Of a stretch of 64,000 bases of DNA, positions 9,037-18,475 are shown piece by piece (within the stretch, counting starts at the first letter, position 1; every line of letters begins with the position of its first letter). Source of the DNA: Clostridium saccharoperbutylacetonicum N1-4(HMT). Lineage in GTDB: Bacteria > Bacillota > Clostridia > Clostridiales > Clostridiaceae. The position numbers and the translations under genes are program-made. The stretch lies in contig NC_020291.1 in assembly GCF_000340885.1 (NCBI RefSeq), forward strand, positions 1,921,001-1,985,000. Reading direction: 5' to 3'. The notes below the pieces were generated by a model. That model saw nothing but the letters and a program-made list of their open reading frames with translations, did not search any database and had not been told where the DNA came from.

Positions 9037-10596
9037 ATGACCATATATTTAAATACTAATAAATCTTTTGAAAATTATAGAGAACTTGTGAATGAAGAGT
9101 ATTTTGTAGATAAATCATCTATAATAACATTGCTTAACCAAAAAATATCTACGAAAAATAAATATATATGTGTAACAAGGCCAAGACGTTTTGGAAAATC
9201 AAGTGTTGTTGATATGTTAGGTGCTTATTATTCTAAGGTTATGGATTCAAAAAAGATTTTTAATAAACTTAATATAAGCAAGTCTGATGATTATGAAGAA
9301 CATTTAAATAAATATAATGTTATAAGTATAAGTTTCAATAGGATACCAGATAAGAATAAAAGTTACGAAGGGTATATAGATTTAATACAAAGTGCATTAA
9401 TTGATGATATAAAGAGTATGTATACCAATTTGGAATTTAAAAGCCATTTTACTATAAGTGATATGTTATTTTCCACAAAAGATAAATTTATATTTATATT
9501 TGATGAGTGGGATTATATTTTTAATAATAATCTTTTTATAGAAAATCAGAATGATTATTTAGAATTTTTAAGAAATCTTTTAAAGGATCAGCCTTATGTA
9601 GCTTTAACCTATATGACAGGAGTTCTTCCTATAAAGAAATATTCAAGTGGTTCAGCTCTTAATATGTTTGATGAGTTTACTTTTTTAAAGGATAGAATAT
9701 TTGGAGAATATTTTGGATTTACAGAAAATGAAGTTATGAGGTTATGTGATAAAAATGGAGAAATGAAATTTAAAGAACTTGAAAGTTGGTATAATGGATA
9801 TTTAACAGCAAAAGGTATTAAAATATATAATCCACGTTCAGTAGTTAAATCCCTTCAAAATAACCATTGTGAAAGTTATTGGACTAATACCGGTGCTATG
9901 GATGAGGTAGCAGAGTATCTTAAATACAATACACTAGAAATTAGAGATGATATTATAGAAATGGTATCGGGTGAAGAAATTGATATTATAATAGACGAAG
10001 AATTTAGAGCTGGTCAAGGAGCACCAAGAACTAAAGAAGAAATATACGCTGCTATGATAGTACTTGGATTTTTATCATATCATGATGGGTATTTAAAAAT
10101 ACCTAACAAGGAGCTTATGAAGGAATTTGAAAAGGCATTGAAGGATAAATCATTCGGTTATGTTTCAAAGGTATTAGAGAGCTCAAAAAGAATGCTAAAA
10201 GCAACAGTTAATGGAGATACAAAAACTGTTGAAGAAATACTACATGATATTCATAACTCGGAAATACCAATACTTCAGTATAATGATGAGAATAGTCTTT
10301 CCTGTGTGTTAACTTTAGCGTATCTTTCTGCTAGAGATACTTATAGAATAGAAAGGGAAGAGAAATCTGGAAAAGGGTATGCAGATTTTACTTTTCATCC
10401 TAGGCGAAAAAATGATATTTCTTTTATAGTTGAACTTAAGAAGGATGAAGTTCCAGAGATGGCAATAAATCAAATAAGAAAAAAAGAATATGTAGAAAAA
10501 TTTAGAAAAGAGAATGAAGATAAGAAGATATTAGCAGTGGCAATATGCTATGACTCAAAAGAAAAAGAACATAATTGTAAAATTGAAGAGATCTAG
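9037..10596 (+). CDS. AAA-ATPase-like / PD-(D/E)XK nuclease-like protein (DUF1703 type)
   Basis: 519 aa. The N-terminal AAA-ATPase-like domain has an unusual P-loop (TRPRRFGKSSVVDML) and a Walker B-like stretch (IFIFDEWD). A C-terminal PD-(D/E)XK-like domain shows Asp in GYADFTF and an ELKK motif in FIVELKKDE, about 17 residues apart. The architecture is common and multicopy in Clostridia and Bacteroidetes. Its biological role is not established; nuclease or defence-related functions are speculation. It stands alone, with its own leader upstream and a strong bidirectional hairpin downstream, so it is unlikely to belong to the sugar operons. The start is ATG 9037 after GATAGGGGTGA. Confidence 0.85.
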   Translation: MTIYLNTNKSFENYRELVNEEYFVDKSSIITLLNQKISTKNKYICVTRPRRFGKSSVVDMLGAYYSKVMDSKKIFNKLNISKSDDYEEHLNKYNVISISFNRIPDKNKSYEGYIDLIQSALIDDIKSMYTNLEFKSHFTISDMLFSTKDKFIFIFDEWDYIFNNNLFIENQNDYLEFLRNLLKDQPYVALTYMTGVLPIKKYSSGSALNMFDEFTFLKDRIFGEYFGFTENEVMRLCDKNGEMKFKELESWYNGYLTAKGIKIYNPRSVVKSLQNNHCESYWTNTGAMDEVAEYLKYNTLEIRDDIIEMVSGEEIDIIIDEEFRAGQGAPRTKEEIYAAMIVLGFLSYHDGYLKIPNKELMKEFEKALKDKSFGYVSKVLESSKRMLKATVNGDTKTVEEILHDIHNSEIPILQYNDENSLSCVLTLAYLSARDTYRIEREEKSGKGYADFTFHPRRKNDISFIVELKKDEVPEMAINQIRKKEYVEKFRKENEDKKILAVAICYDSKEKEHNCKIEEI

Positions 10597-10742
10597 AGTT
10601 ATTAGATAGGCTGTTTTAGTATATCTCTATTTTTTTCTAAAAAGGTAAAATAAAAATTTGCAAGTAAGAATAAATATAATGTAGGAAGGGAAAATTTTCT
10701 TTGCGATATGGTGAGCATTATCATAAATAACTGAGAAGTTCA

Positions 10743-10784
10743 CTAAAATTTAAACCCACGACAAATTGTCGTGGGTTATTTTAG
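10743..10784. terminator. Bidirectional terminator hairpin
   Basis: AACCCACGAC pairs with GTCGTGGGTT around a short AAATT loop, and the flanks CTAAAAT/ATTTTAG extend the symmetry. A run of A lies on the left and of T on the right, so it can work on either strand. Confidence 0.75.
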
Positions 10785-10932
10785 TTATAAATATTTATAG
10801 AAAGACTTCATATTTATAAAGGTTTAAAATGATTTTTCAAAAAGTCAATACATAATAACCAATTTGTAAAAAGGTACTCAAATAGGAACAAGGAACAACA
10901 TGAGAGCTTAAGACCTAATACGTCAGATATTA

Positions 10933-10982
10933 TTGTAACTGTTTACTCGTTTTGTTATTATAAAGCCAACGAAAGTACTTTC
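10933..10982 (+). promoter_or_regulatory. Promoter and palindromic operator of the alpha-glucoside PTS operon
   Basis: TTGTAA (10933-10938) and TATTAT (10956-10961) are spaced by 17 bp. Just downstream GAAAGTACTTTC (10971-10982) is a perfect 12-bp palindrome placed where a repressor would block initiation or early elongation. GAAA/TTTC palindromes suit RpiR-family proteins such as the operon's own gene at 14186 (inference). Confidence 0.55.
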
Positions 10983-11061
10983 AAAAAATTATTAATGAGA
11001 TTTTTTTACAGTAATAAAACAAAAGATATATTTAAATATTAAATTACAGGAGGATCAGATT

Positions 11062-12657
11062 ATGATGCAAAAAATTCAGCGTTTCGGTGCTGCGATGTTT
11101 GTTCCAGTTTTATTCTTTGCATTCTTTGGTGTTGTAGCAGGATTATCGATATTATTTATGAATTCAGATATTGTGGGTTCAATAGCAAATAAAGGCACAG
11201 CGTGGTATAACTTTTGGTATGTAGTTCAACAAGGTGGATGGACAGTATTTAACCAATTGCCATTATTATTCGTAGTAGGGTTGCCAATAGCGTTAGCTAA
11301 AAAAGCTCAAGCTCGTGCTTGTTTAGAGTCTTTAGTAATTTATTTAGTATTTAATTATTTTATTAACGCTATATTAACTCTTTCAAGTTCAACATTTGGC
11401 GTGAATTTTGAGTTGCAACCTGGAATTAACAATGGTGTTTCGAGTGGACTTGCAATGATTGCAGGTATTAAAACACTTGATACAGGGATGATAGGTGCTA
11501 TTTTAGTTGCAAGCATAGCAGTTTATCTCCATGGTAAATTTTTTGAAAAGAAATTACCTGCATATTTAGGGATTTTCCAAGGTTCAGTTTTTGTAGTAAT
11601 GGTAGGCTTTGCAGCTATGTTACCAACATCACTTGTTATGTGTTTCATTTGGCCAAAGATTCAAGCTGGAATGAGTGTATTACAAGGATTCTTAGCTTCA
11701 TCTGGAATCATAGGAGTATGGATATATACATTCTTAGAACGTATTTTAATTCCAACAGGCTTACATCACTTTGTTTATGGACCATTTGTTTTTGGACCTG
11801 CAGTAGTTCCAGACGGTATTGCTTCATATTGGCCAAAGCATTTAGCAGATTTTGCAACAAGTGCACATTCATTAAAAGAAATGTTCCCAGCAGGTGGTTT
11901 TGCATTAACTGGAATGTCAAAGATATTTGGATGTACTGGGATTTCATTAGCTATTTACGCAACTGCAAAACCTGAAAAGAAAAAGATTGTAGCAGGTTTG
12001 CTTATACCAGCAACATTAACAGCAATTATGGTGGGAGTTACAGAACCACTTGAATTTACTTTCTTATTTATAGCTCCAGCATTATTCGGAGTGCACGCTG
12101 TATTAGCTGCAACTTTAGCTGCAACAGCATATGGTTTTGGGTTAGTAGGTAACTTTGGTGGTGGAATAATTGAATGGTTTTCTCTTAACTGGATACCACT
12201 TTTCAAATATCATGCAGGCACTTATATAGCACAAATAATAATTGGTTTATGTTTTATAGCAATATATTTCTTTGTATTCCGTTTCTTAATATTAAAGTTT
12301 AACTTCGCAACTCCAGGACGTGAAGCAGATGATGAAGAAACTAAGCTTTACACAAAAGCTGATTATAAAGCTAAACAAGGTGAAGCAGTAGAAGATAAAA
12401 AGGATGTTGCAGAAGATAATCAAGCAGTACAATTCCTACAAGCCTTAGGTGGAAGTGAAAATATTGTTGATGTTACAAATTGTGCAACTAGATTACGTGT
12501 ATCAGTGAAAGATGAAAGTAAATTGGCTTCAGATGCTATTTTCAAAAAAGCAGGAGCACATGGCGTTGTGAGAAATGGAAAAGCTATTCAAGTTATTGTT
12601 GGATTATCAGTCTCACAGGTAAGAGAAGAGTTTGAAGGTTTAATTGGAAAAATATAA
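11062..12657 (+). CDS. PTS alpha-glucoside (maltose)-type transporter subunit IICB
   Basis: 531 aa. Residues about 1-415 form the membrane IIC domain of the glucose superfamily, with the family motif GVTEPLEFTFLF. Residues about 450-531 form the IIB domain with the phosphocysteine Cys474 in DVTNCATRLRVSV. It imports and phosphorylates maltose-like alpha-glucosides. There is no IIA domain; IIA is supplied by the separate gene at 15031 in the same cluster. The partner hydrolase at 12746 is specific for phospho-alpha-glucosides, which supports the substrate class. ACAGGAGGATC precedes the ATG. Confidence 0.92.
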   Translation: MMQKIQRFGAAMFVPVLFFAFFGVVAGLSILFMNSDIVGSIANKGTAWYNFWYVVQQGGWTVFNQLPLLFVVGLPIALAKKAQARACLESLVIYLVFNYFINAILTLSSSTFGVNFELQPGINNGVSSGLAMIAGIKTLDTGMIGAILVASIAVYLHGKFFEKKLPAYLGIFQGSVFVVMVGFAAMLPTSLVMCFIWPKIQAGMSVLQGFLASSGIIGVWIYTFLERILIPTGLHHFVYGPFVFGPAVVPDGIASYWPKHLADFATSAHSLKEMFPAGGFALTGMSKIFGCTGISLAIYATAKPEKKKIVAGLLIPATLTAIMVGVTEPLEFTFLFIAPALFGVHAVLAATLAATAYGFGLVGNFGGGIIEWFSLNWIPLFKYHAGTYIAQIIIGLCFIAIYFFVFRFLILKFNFATPGREADDEETKLYTKADYKAKQGEAVEDKKDVAEDNQAVQFLQALGGSENIVDVTNCATRLRVSVKDESKLASDAIFKKAGAHGVVRNGKAIQVIVGLSVSQVREEFEGLIGKI

Positions 12658-12697
12658 ATCTCTATTTTTTCTATTTAATCTACGTGGCAATATATGA

Positions 12698-14071
<1,374 letters not shown>

Positions 14072-14185
14072 TTAAAATTTATTAGTTAATGCAAAATATA
14101 CAAAATGTGCCTTTTGTATTTAAGATACTAATTTGTTATCTACAAATATATTTTGATATAATGTAGATAACAAGGAGGTATCACT

Positions 14186-14971
14186 ATGAAATTAGAAGAG
14201 TTGATAAATAAAAATTATAGTAAGTTGAATGAAAATGATATATATATATTAAAATATGTTTTAAAAAGTAAAATTCAATGCTGCAATTTAGGCATTAATG
14301 AATTGGCAAAACGTTGCAATGTATCTAAAACTACTATATTACGATGTATAAAGAAGTTGGAATTTGAAGGTTATAGCGAATTTAAAGTACATCTAAAATT
14401 GGAAGAAAGTAATGTTTACAGTGAAAGTGAAGAAGATAATAATATTGAAAAACTAATTACAGATATAAATCAAACTATTAATTATTTTAAGAATAGGGAT
14501 TTTACAAAAATATGTAAGTTAATTTACGAGGCTGAAAAAGTTTTTGTTTATGGAACAGGTGCACCACAGAGAGTAGTTGCTCAAGCTTTAAAACAAACTT
14601 TTTTTGCAGTAAATAAGTATTTATATGTTATTGAAGGAGAAGGAGAATTTGAAGGACTAACAGATAAGGTAGGTGAAAAGGATCTAATTATCATTATATC
14701 ATTATCTGGAAATACAGCTTCCTTGGAGAAATATACAAATAAGCTTTCTTTAAAAGGCATTGAATATGTTTCTATCACTAAACTTATAAATAATAAGCTT
14801 TCAACAAAAACTCCATATAATTTATATGCAACTACATCAGAATTTAGGTTAGATAGTGGTAACAGCTATGAAACATTTACAATATTTTATATTTTAATTG
14901 AAGTATTGTTTAGACATTATGTTAAGTATGAAAAAGAACAGAAGGTTAAAACTTTAAAAATTGAAGAGTAA
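14186..14971 (+). CDS. RpiR family regulator of the alpha-glucoside operon
   Basis: 261 aa. N-terminal HTH (residues about 1-75; LAKRCNVSKTTILRCIKKLE) and C-terminal SIS domain (about 100-240; IIISLSGNTASLEKYTN). AAGGAGGTATCACT precedes the ATG. It lies between the GH4 gene and the IIA gene, the usual place for a sugar-phosphate-responsive regulator of a MalH/GlvA operon. The palindrome at 10971-10982 is its best candidate site. Whether it acts as activator or repressor cannot be read from sequence. Confidence 0.9.
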   Translation: MKLEELINKNYSKLNENDIYILKYVLKSKIQCCNLGINELAKRCNVSKTTILRCIKKLEFEGYSEFKVHLKLEESNVYSESEEDNNIEKLITDINQTINYFKNRDFTKICKLIYEAEKVFVYGTGAPQRVVAQALKQTFFAVNKYLYVIEGEGEFEGLTDKVGEKDLIIIISLSGNTASLEKYTNKLSLKGIEYVSITKLINNKLSTKTPYNLYATTSEFRLDSGNSYETFTIFYILIEVLFRHYVKYEKEQKVKTLKIEE

Positions 14972-15030
14972 TAATTTGCAGTAACTAGAAAAAATAGTTT
15001 TGAAAATAATCAAGAGATAGAGAAATAGTT

Positions 15031-15525
15031 ATGTTTAAAAATATTTTAAAAAGGAAACCCAAAACTGTTGAAATTTTTTCACCTTTAAATGGGAAAGTTA
15101 TTGATATTTCAGATGTGCCTGATCCAGTGTTTTCAGAGAAAATGATGGGGGATGGATTTGCTATCATTCCAAGTGACGGAAAGCTAGTATCACCAGTAAA
15201 AGGAACTATAATACAAGTATTTCCTACTAAACATGCTATATGTATTGAAGCAATAGATGGATTAGAAATCATAATCCATATAGGTTTGGATACTGTTGAA
15301 CTTAATGGGTCAGGTTTTGATGTAAAAGTAAAAGTTAATGATAGTGTTGATGTTGGAGATTTATTAGTGAATATTGATATTGATTTTTTGAAGATAAACA
15401 ATAAAGATACAGTAACCCCAGTAGTTATTTCTAACTATGCGGATAAAGTGAAAAGTATGACATTGGAAAAGAATTCAAAAGATGTTAAGTGTAAAGAACT
15501 AGTATTAAAATGTAATTTAATTTAA
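15031..15525 (+). CDS. PTS glucose-family subunit IIA (IIA-Glc/Crr type)
   Basis: 164 aa soluble phosphocarrier. The family hallmarks are His68 (PTKHAIC) and the phosphorylated His83 (IIHIGLDTVEL), 15 residues apart as in E. coli IIA-Glc. It passes phosphate from HPr to IIB; the adjacent IICB lacks this domain, so it completes the alpha-glucoside PTS. The ribosome site before ATG 15031 is weak (GAGATAGAG), suggesting lower or coupled translation. The long minus-strand frame opposite it is a shadow. Confidence 0.92.
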   Translation: MFKNILKRKPKTVEIFSPLNGKVIDISDVPDPVFSEKMMGDGFAIIPSDGKLVSPVKGTIIQVFPTKHAICIEAIDGLEIIIHIGLDTVELNGSGFDVKVKVNDSVDVGDLLVNIDIDFLKINNKDTVTPVVISNYADKVKSMTLEKNSKDVKCKELVLKCNLI

Positions 15526-15675
15526 GTAAAAATATTAGAATTTAAATCCTAATTCTTAATTTAGGAGATGGAGAATAAAGACTATTGGAAGAGTTACAAA
15601 AGAAAAGAGTGATATGTAGCATTGTTATAAACAGTAAATGAATTTATGATGTTTTAACAGATTGTTATATTAACG

Positions 15676-15717
15676 ATACGCACAAATAGAAACGCTTCAA
15701 AATTTTTCTATTGTGTA
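15676..15717. promoter_or_regulatory. Imperfect inverted repeat upstream of the fructokinase promoter
   Basis: ATACGCACAAATAGAAA and TTTCTATTGTGTAT are imperfect inverted arms around an AT-rich centre containing AACGCTTC. It overlaps the -35 region of the promoter at 15711. This could be an operator for a regulator not encoded in the window. Confidence 0.4.
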
Positions 15718-15760
15718 TATTGATACTACAAGCAATAATATCAATAAGTAAACGTTTGCT
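15711..15760 (+). promoter_or_regulatory. Promoter and LacI/CcpA-type operator of the fructokinase-phosphorylase operon
   Basis: TTGTGT (15711-15716) and AATAAT (15734-15739) are 17 bp apart. AGTAAACGTTTGCT (15747-15760), centred on ACGT with near-perfect symmetry, falls near the transcription start. It matches LacI-family operators and 11 of 14 cre positions. Repression by CcpA or a ScrR-like protein is inferred; no LacI-family gene is present here. Confidence 0.5.
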
Positions 15761-15811
15761 AAGAAATTTCCCTAGTTAAAGGCTATATTAAAGTTCAATG
15801 GAGGATAAAAA

Positions 15812-16768
15812 ATGATATATTTTAATGAAGTATTAGATTTACAAGAAAAGAAATTTGATATATTTACCATTGGTGAATTACTAATAGATATGATCTCCAA
15901 TGATTATAGTGATAACTTTCAGTGCAATAATTACACAAAATATTTTGGTGGCTCTCCTGCTAATATTGCAATGAATGCAAAAAAATTAGGCGCAGAATCT
16001 GTGATTGCTTCTTCTGTAGGAAAGGATGGACTTGGTGATTTTTTAATACAACATTTAGAAAATAATCATATAGATACAAGTTATATTAGTAGAGTCGATT
16101 TTCCTACAAGTATGGTTCTTGTAACTAAGAGTAAAACAACTCCTGTACCTATATTTTATAGAGGAGCAGATTATAATTTACCATTTGATTCAAAGCTAAA
16201 ATCAGTATTAAATAATACTAAAATTGTACATTTTTCTTGTTGGCCTATTTCTCAAAAGAATTCTAGAGAGACTATAGAAAAGGTAATTGTAGAAGCAAGA
16301 AAGAATAAGGTACTTATAGGATTTGACCCTAACTATCATGAAATGATATGGGAACATGGGCATGATGGAATAAAGTATATAAAAGATTTAATAAGTAAAG
16401 TAGATATAATAAAGCCTTCAGAGATTGATGCAGAGAGAATTTTTGGATCAGATATTCCTGAAAATCAAGTAAAGAAATTTATTGATTTAGGTGTAAAACT
16501 TGTAATTATGACCCTTGGGAAGGATGGTGCTATAGTTTCTAATGGATTAGAGACTATCAGATTCGAGACTTTAGCTAAAGAGGTAGTTGATACAACTGGA
16601 GCTGGAGATGCTTTTTGGTCAGGTTTTTATACTTCAATAATTAAAGGATATTCTATAAGAGAAGCATTAAATCTTGGATTTGCAGTAAGTGCGTATAAAC
16701 TTAAATACGTAGGTGCTGTTGTTAACTTACCAACTATTGAAGAACTAAAAAGTACTTGTAGCATATAA
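15812..16768 (+). CDS. scrK: Fructokinase, PfkB family carbohydrate kinase
   Basis: 318 aa, normal for the family. The first PfkB signature region is YFGGSPANIAMNAKKLG and the second is DTTGAGDAFWSGF with the catalytic Asp in GAGD. TGGAGGATAAAA precedes the ATG. It would phosphorylate fructose to fructose 6-phosphate with ATP. It is immediately followed (13 bp) by a sucrose phosphorylase gene, which yields free fructose from sucrose, so the pair converts sucrose to two sugar phosphates for one ATP. A decayed copy of the pair lies at 4892-5218. Confidence 0.9.
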   Translation: MIYFNEVLDLQEKKFDIFTIGELLIDMISNDYSDNFQCNNYTKYFGGSPANIAMNAKKLGAESVIASSVGKDGLGDFLIQHLENNHIDTSYISRVDFPTSMVLVTKSKTTPVPIFYRGADYNLPFDSKLKSVLNNTKIVHFSCWPISQKNSRETIEKVIVEARKNKVLIGFDPNYHEMIWEHGHDGIKYIKDLISKVDIIKPSEIDAERIFGSDIPENQVKKFIDLGVKLVIMTLGKDGAIVSNGLETIRFETLAKEVVDTTGAGDAFWSGFYTSIIKGYSIREALNLGFAVSAYKLKYVGAVVNLPTIEELKSTCSI

Positions 16769-16781
16769 GGAGGTTTTTAAA

Positions 16782-18251
16782 ATGGCGGTTAAAAATAAAG
16801 TACAGCTTATAACTTACCCCGATTCTCTTGGAGGCGACTTAAAAACACTTAATAATGTACTTTTAAAATACTTCTCTGATATATTTGAAGGTGGAATACA
16901 TATACTCCCTCCATTTCCCTCATCTGGAGATAGAGGTTTTGCTCCATTAACCTATTTAGAAATTGAGCCAAGCTTTGGTACCTGGGAGGATATAAAAGCT
17001 ATAGGAGAAAACTTTGATATTTTAGTAGATTTAATGGTTAATCACATTTCTAAGAAGTCTAAATATTTTCAGGATTTTATTAAAAAAGGACGAAATTCAG
17101 AATATGCAGACTTGTTTATAACCTTAGACAAAATTTGGGAAGATGGAAAACCAAAACAAGAAGATATTGAAAAAATGTTTTTACGTAGAAAATTACCATA
17201 TTCAACTTTTACTGTGGAAGAGACTGGTGAAGAAGAGAAGGTATGGACTACATTTGGTAAGACAGATCCTTCTGAACAAATTGATTTATATATAAAATCT
17301 CAAAAAGCAAAAGATCTTCTTAAAGAATTTTTTATGAACTTTAAGAAGCAAAATGTTAAAATAGTAAGATTAGATGCAGTGGGGTATGTTATTAAAAAAC
17401 TTGGAACAAGCTGCTTCTTTGTAGAGCCAGAAATATATGACTTCCTTGATTGGATTAAAGAACTGGCAGATTCATTGGAAATTGAATTGCTGCCTGAAGT
17501 TCATTCACACTATTCAATTCAATATAAACTAGCAGATCACGGATTTTGGATATACGATTTTATTTTACCTTATACTATTTTAGATACGTTAATAAATAAG
17601 TCTAGTGAGAAACTTTGTGAGTACCTTAAAGTACGTCCTAAAAAACAGTTTACAATGCTTGACTGTCATGATGGAATTCCAGTTAAGCCAGATATGGATG
17701 ATCTTATAGATACCAAGGAGGCAAGAAAATTAGTTGATGTATGTGTAGAAAGAGGTTCAAATCTTAGCCTCATTTTATCAGAGGAACACAAGGCTGAGGA
17801 TGGTTTTGATGTACATCAAATAAGATGTTCTTACTATTCAGTACTTAATTGTGATGATGATGCATACTTAGCAGCTAGAGCAATTCAATTTTTTACACCT
17901 GGAATACCACAAGTATATTATGTAGGAGCATTAGCAGGAGAAAATGACACTGAAAATGTAAAGAAAACCGGTGAAGGTCGTGAAATCAATCGTCATAATT
18001 TTAGTATTGAGGAAATTGAACAGTCCCTTAAAAAAGATGTAGTTCAAAGACTTTTAAAGCTAATAAAATTCAGAAATGAGTATGATGCTTTTAATGGAGA
18101 ATTTAAGGTTTTAGATTGTGCTAAAGATGAAATTAAACTTATTTGGGAAAAGGACTCTAAATTTTGTGAATTATTTATAGATATTAAAACCAATGAGAGT
18201 GTTATAAACTATATTGATGAAGTGGGTAATTTGGCTAAATATAAGATATAA
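16782..18251 (+). CDS. Sucrose phosphorylase, GH13_18
   Basis: 489 aa. The sequence starts with VQLITYPDSLGG and has the IHILPPFPSSGDRGF loop typical of sucrose phosphorylases. Catalytic residues are Asp198 (RLDAVGYV), Glu239 (LLPEVHSHY) and Asp297 (TMLDCHDGIP). The reaction is sucrose + Pi to glucose 1-phosphate + fructose. Sucrose 6'-phosphate phosphorylases belong to the same subfamily and cannot be excluded; the adjacent fructokinase favours a non-phosphorylated substrate. AAGGAGGTTTTTAAA precedes the ATG. No sucrose transporter is in the same operon. Confidence 0.88.
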   Translation: MAVKNKVQLITYPDSLGGDLKTLNNVLLKYFSDIFEGGIHILPPFPSSGDRGFAPLTYLEIEPSFGTWEDIKAIGENFDILVDLMVNHISKKSKYFQDFIKKGRNSEYADLFITLDKIWEDGKPKQEDIEKMFLRRKLPYSTFTVEETGEEEKVWTTFGKTDPSEQIDLYIKSQKAKDLLKEFFMNFKKQNVKIVRLDAVGYVIKKLGTSCFFVEPEIYDFLDWIKELADSLEIELLPEVHSHYSIQYKLADHGFWIYDFILPYTILDTLINKSSEKLCEYLKVRPKKQFTMLDCHDGIPVKPDMDDLIDTKEARKLVDVCVERGSNLSLILSEEHKAEDGFDVHQIRCSYYSVLNCDDDAYLAARAIQFFTPGIPQVYYVGALAGENDTENVKKTGEGREINRHNFSIEEIEQSLKKDVVQRLLKLIKFRNEYDAFNGEFKVLDCAKDEIKLIWEKDSKFCELFIDIKTNESVINYIDEVGNLAKYKI

Positions 18252-18382
18252 ATTAACTAAAGAAAAGGATATAACCTTAGGAGTAAATAAATTACATAGT
18301 AAAATTCAAGCAGACCGTACTGGTAAGCATTTATTTAAATTAAAGAAAACAGCATAAATATATTTTATGCAAGCAAAAAGAA

Positions 18383-18430
18383 GCTATCGCTAACGAATTT
18401 TAATCCGCTAATGCGATAGCCCCTTTCTAA
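18383..18430. terminator. Terminator between convergent genes
   Basis: GCTATCGC (18383-18390) pairs with GCGATAGC (18413-18420). The minus-strand side continues into TTCTTTTTG, and the plus side into CCCTTTCT, so it mainly serves the minus-strand oxidoreductase gene and partly the phosphorylase operon. Confidence 0.65.
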
Positions 18431-18475
18431 ATTTACCAAGTTTTCTAGGGTGTTTTCAGGAAAAGTTAAAATGAG

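Noticed and set aside
14985..15401. 138-codon minus-strand frame
   Set aside because: Exact antisense shadow of the IIA-Glc gene; composition follows the real gene.
18255..18357. Open stretch after sucrose phosphorylase (KIQADRTGKHLFKLKKTA at its end)
   Set aside because: No start codon or ribosome site and no family recognised; may be the tail of a lost gene but is too short to claim.
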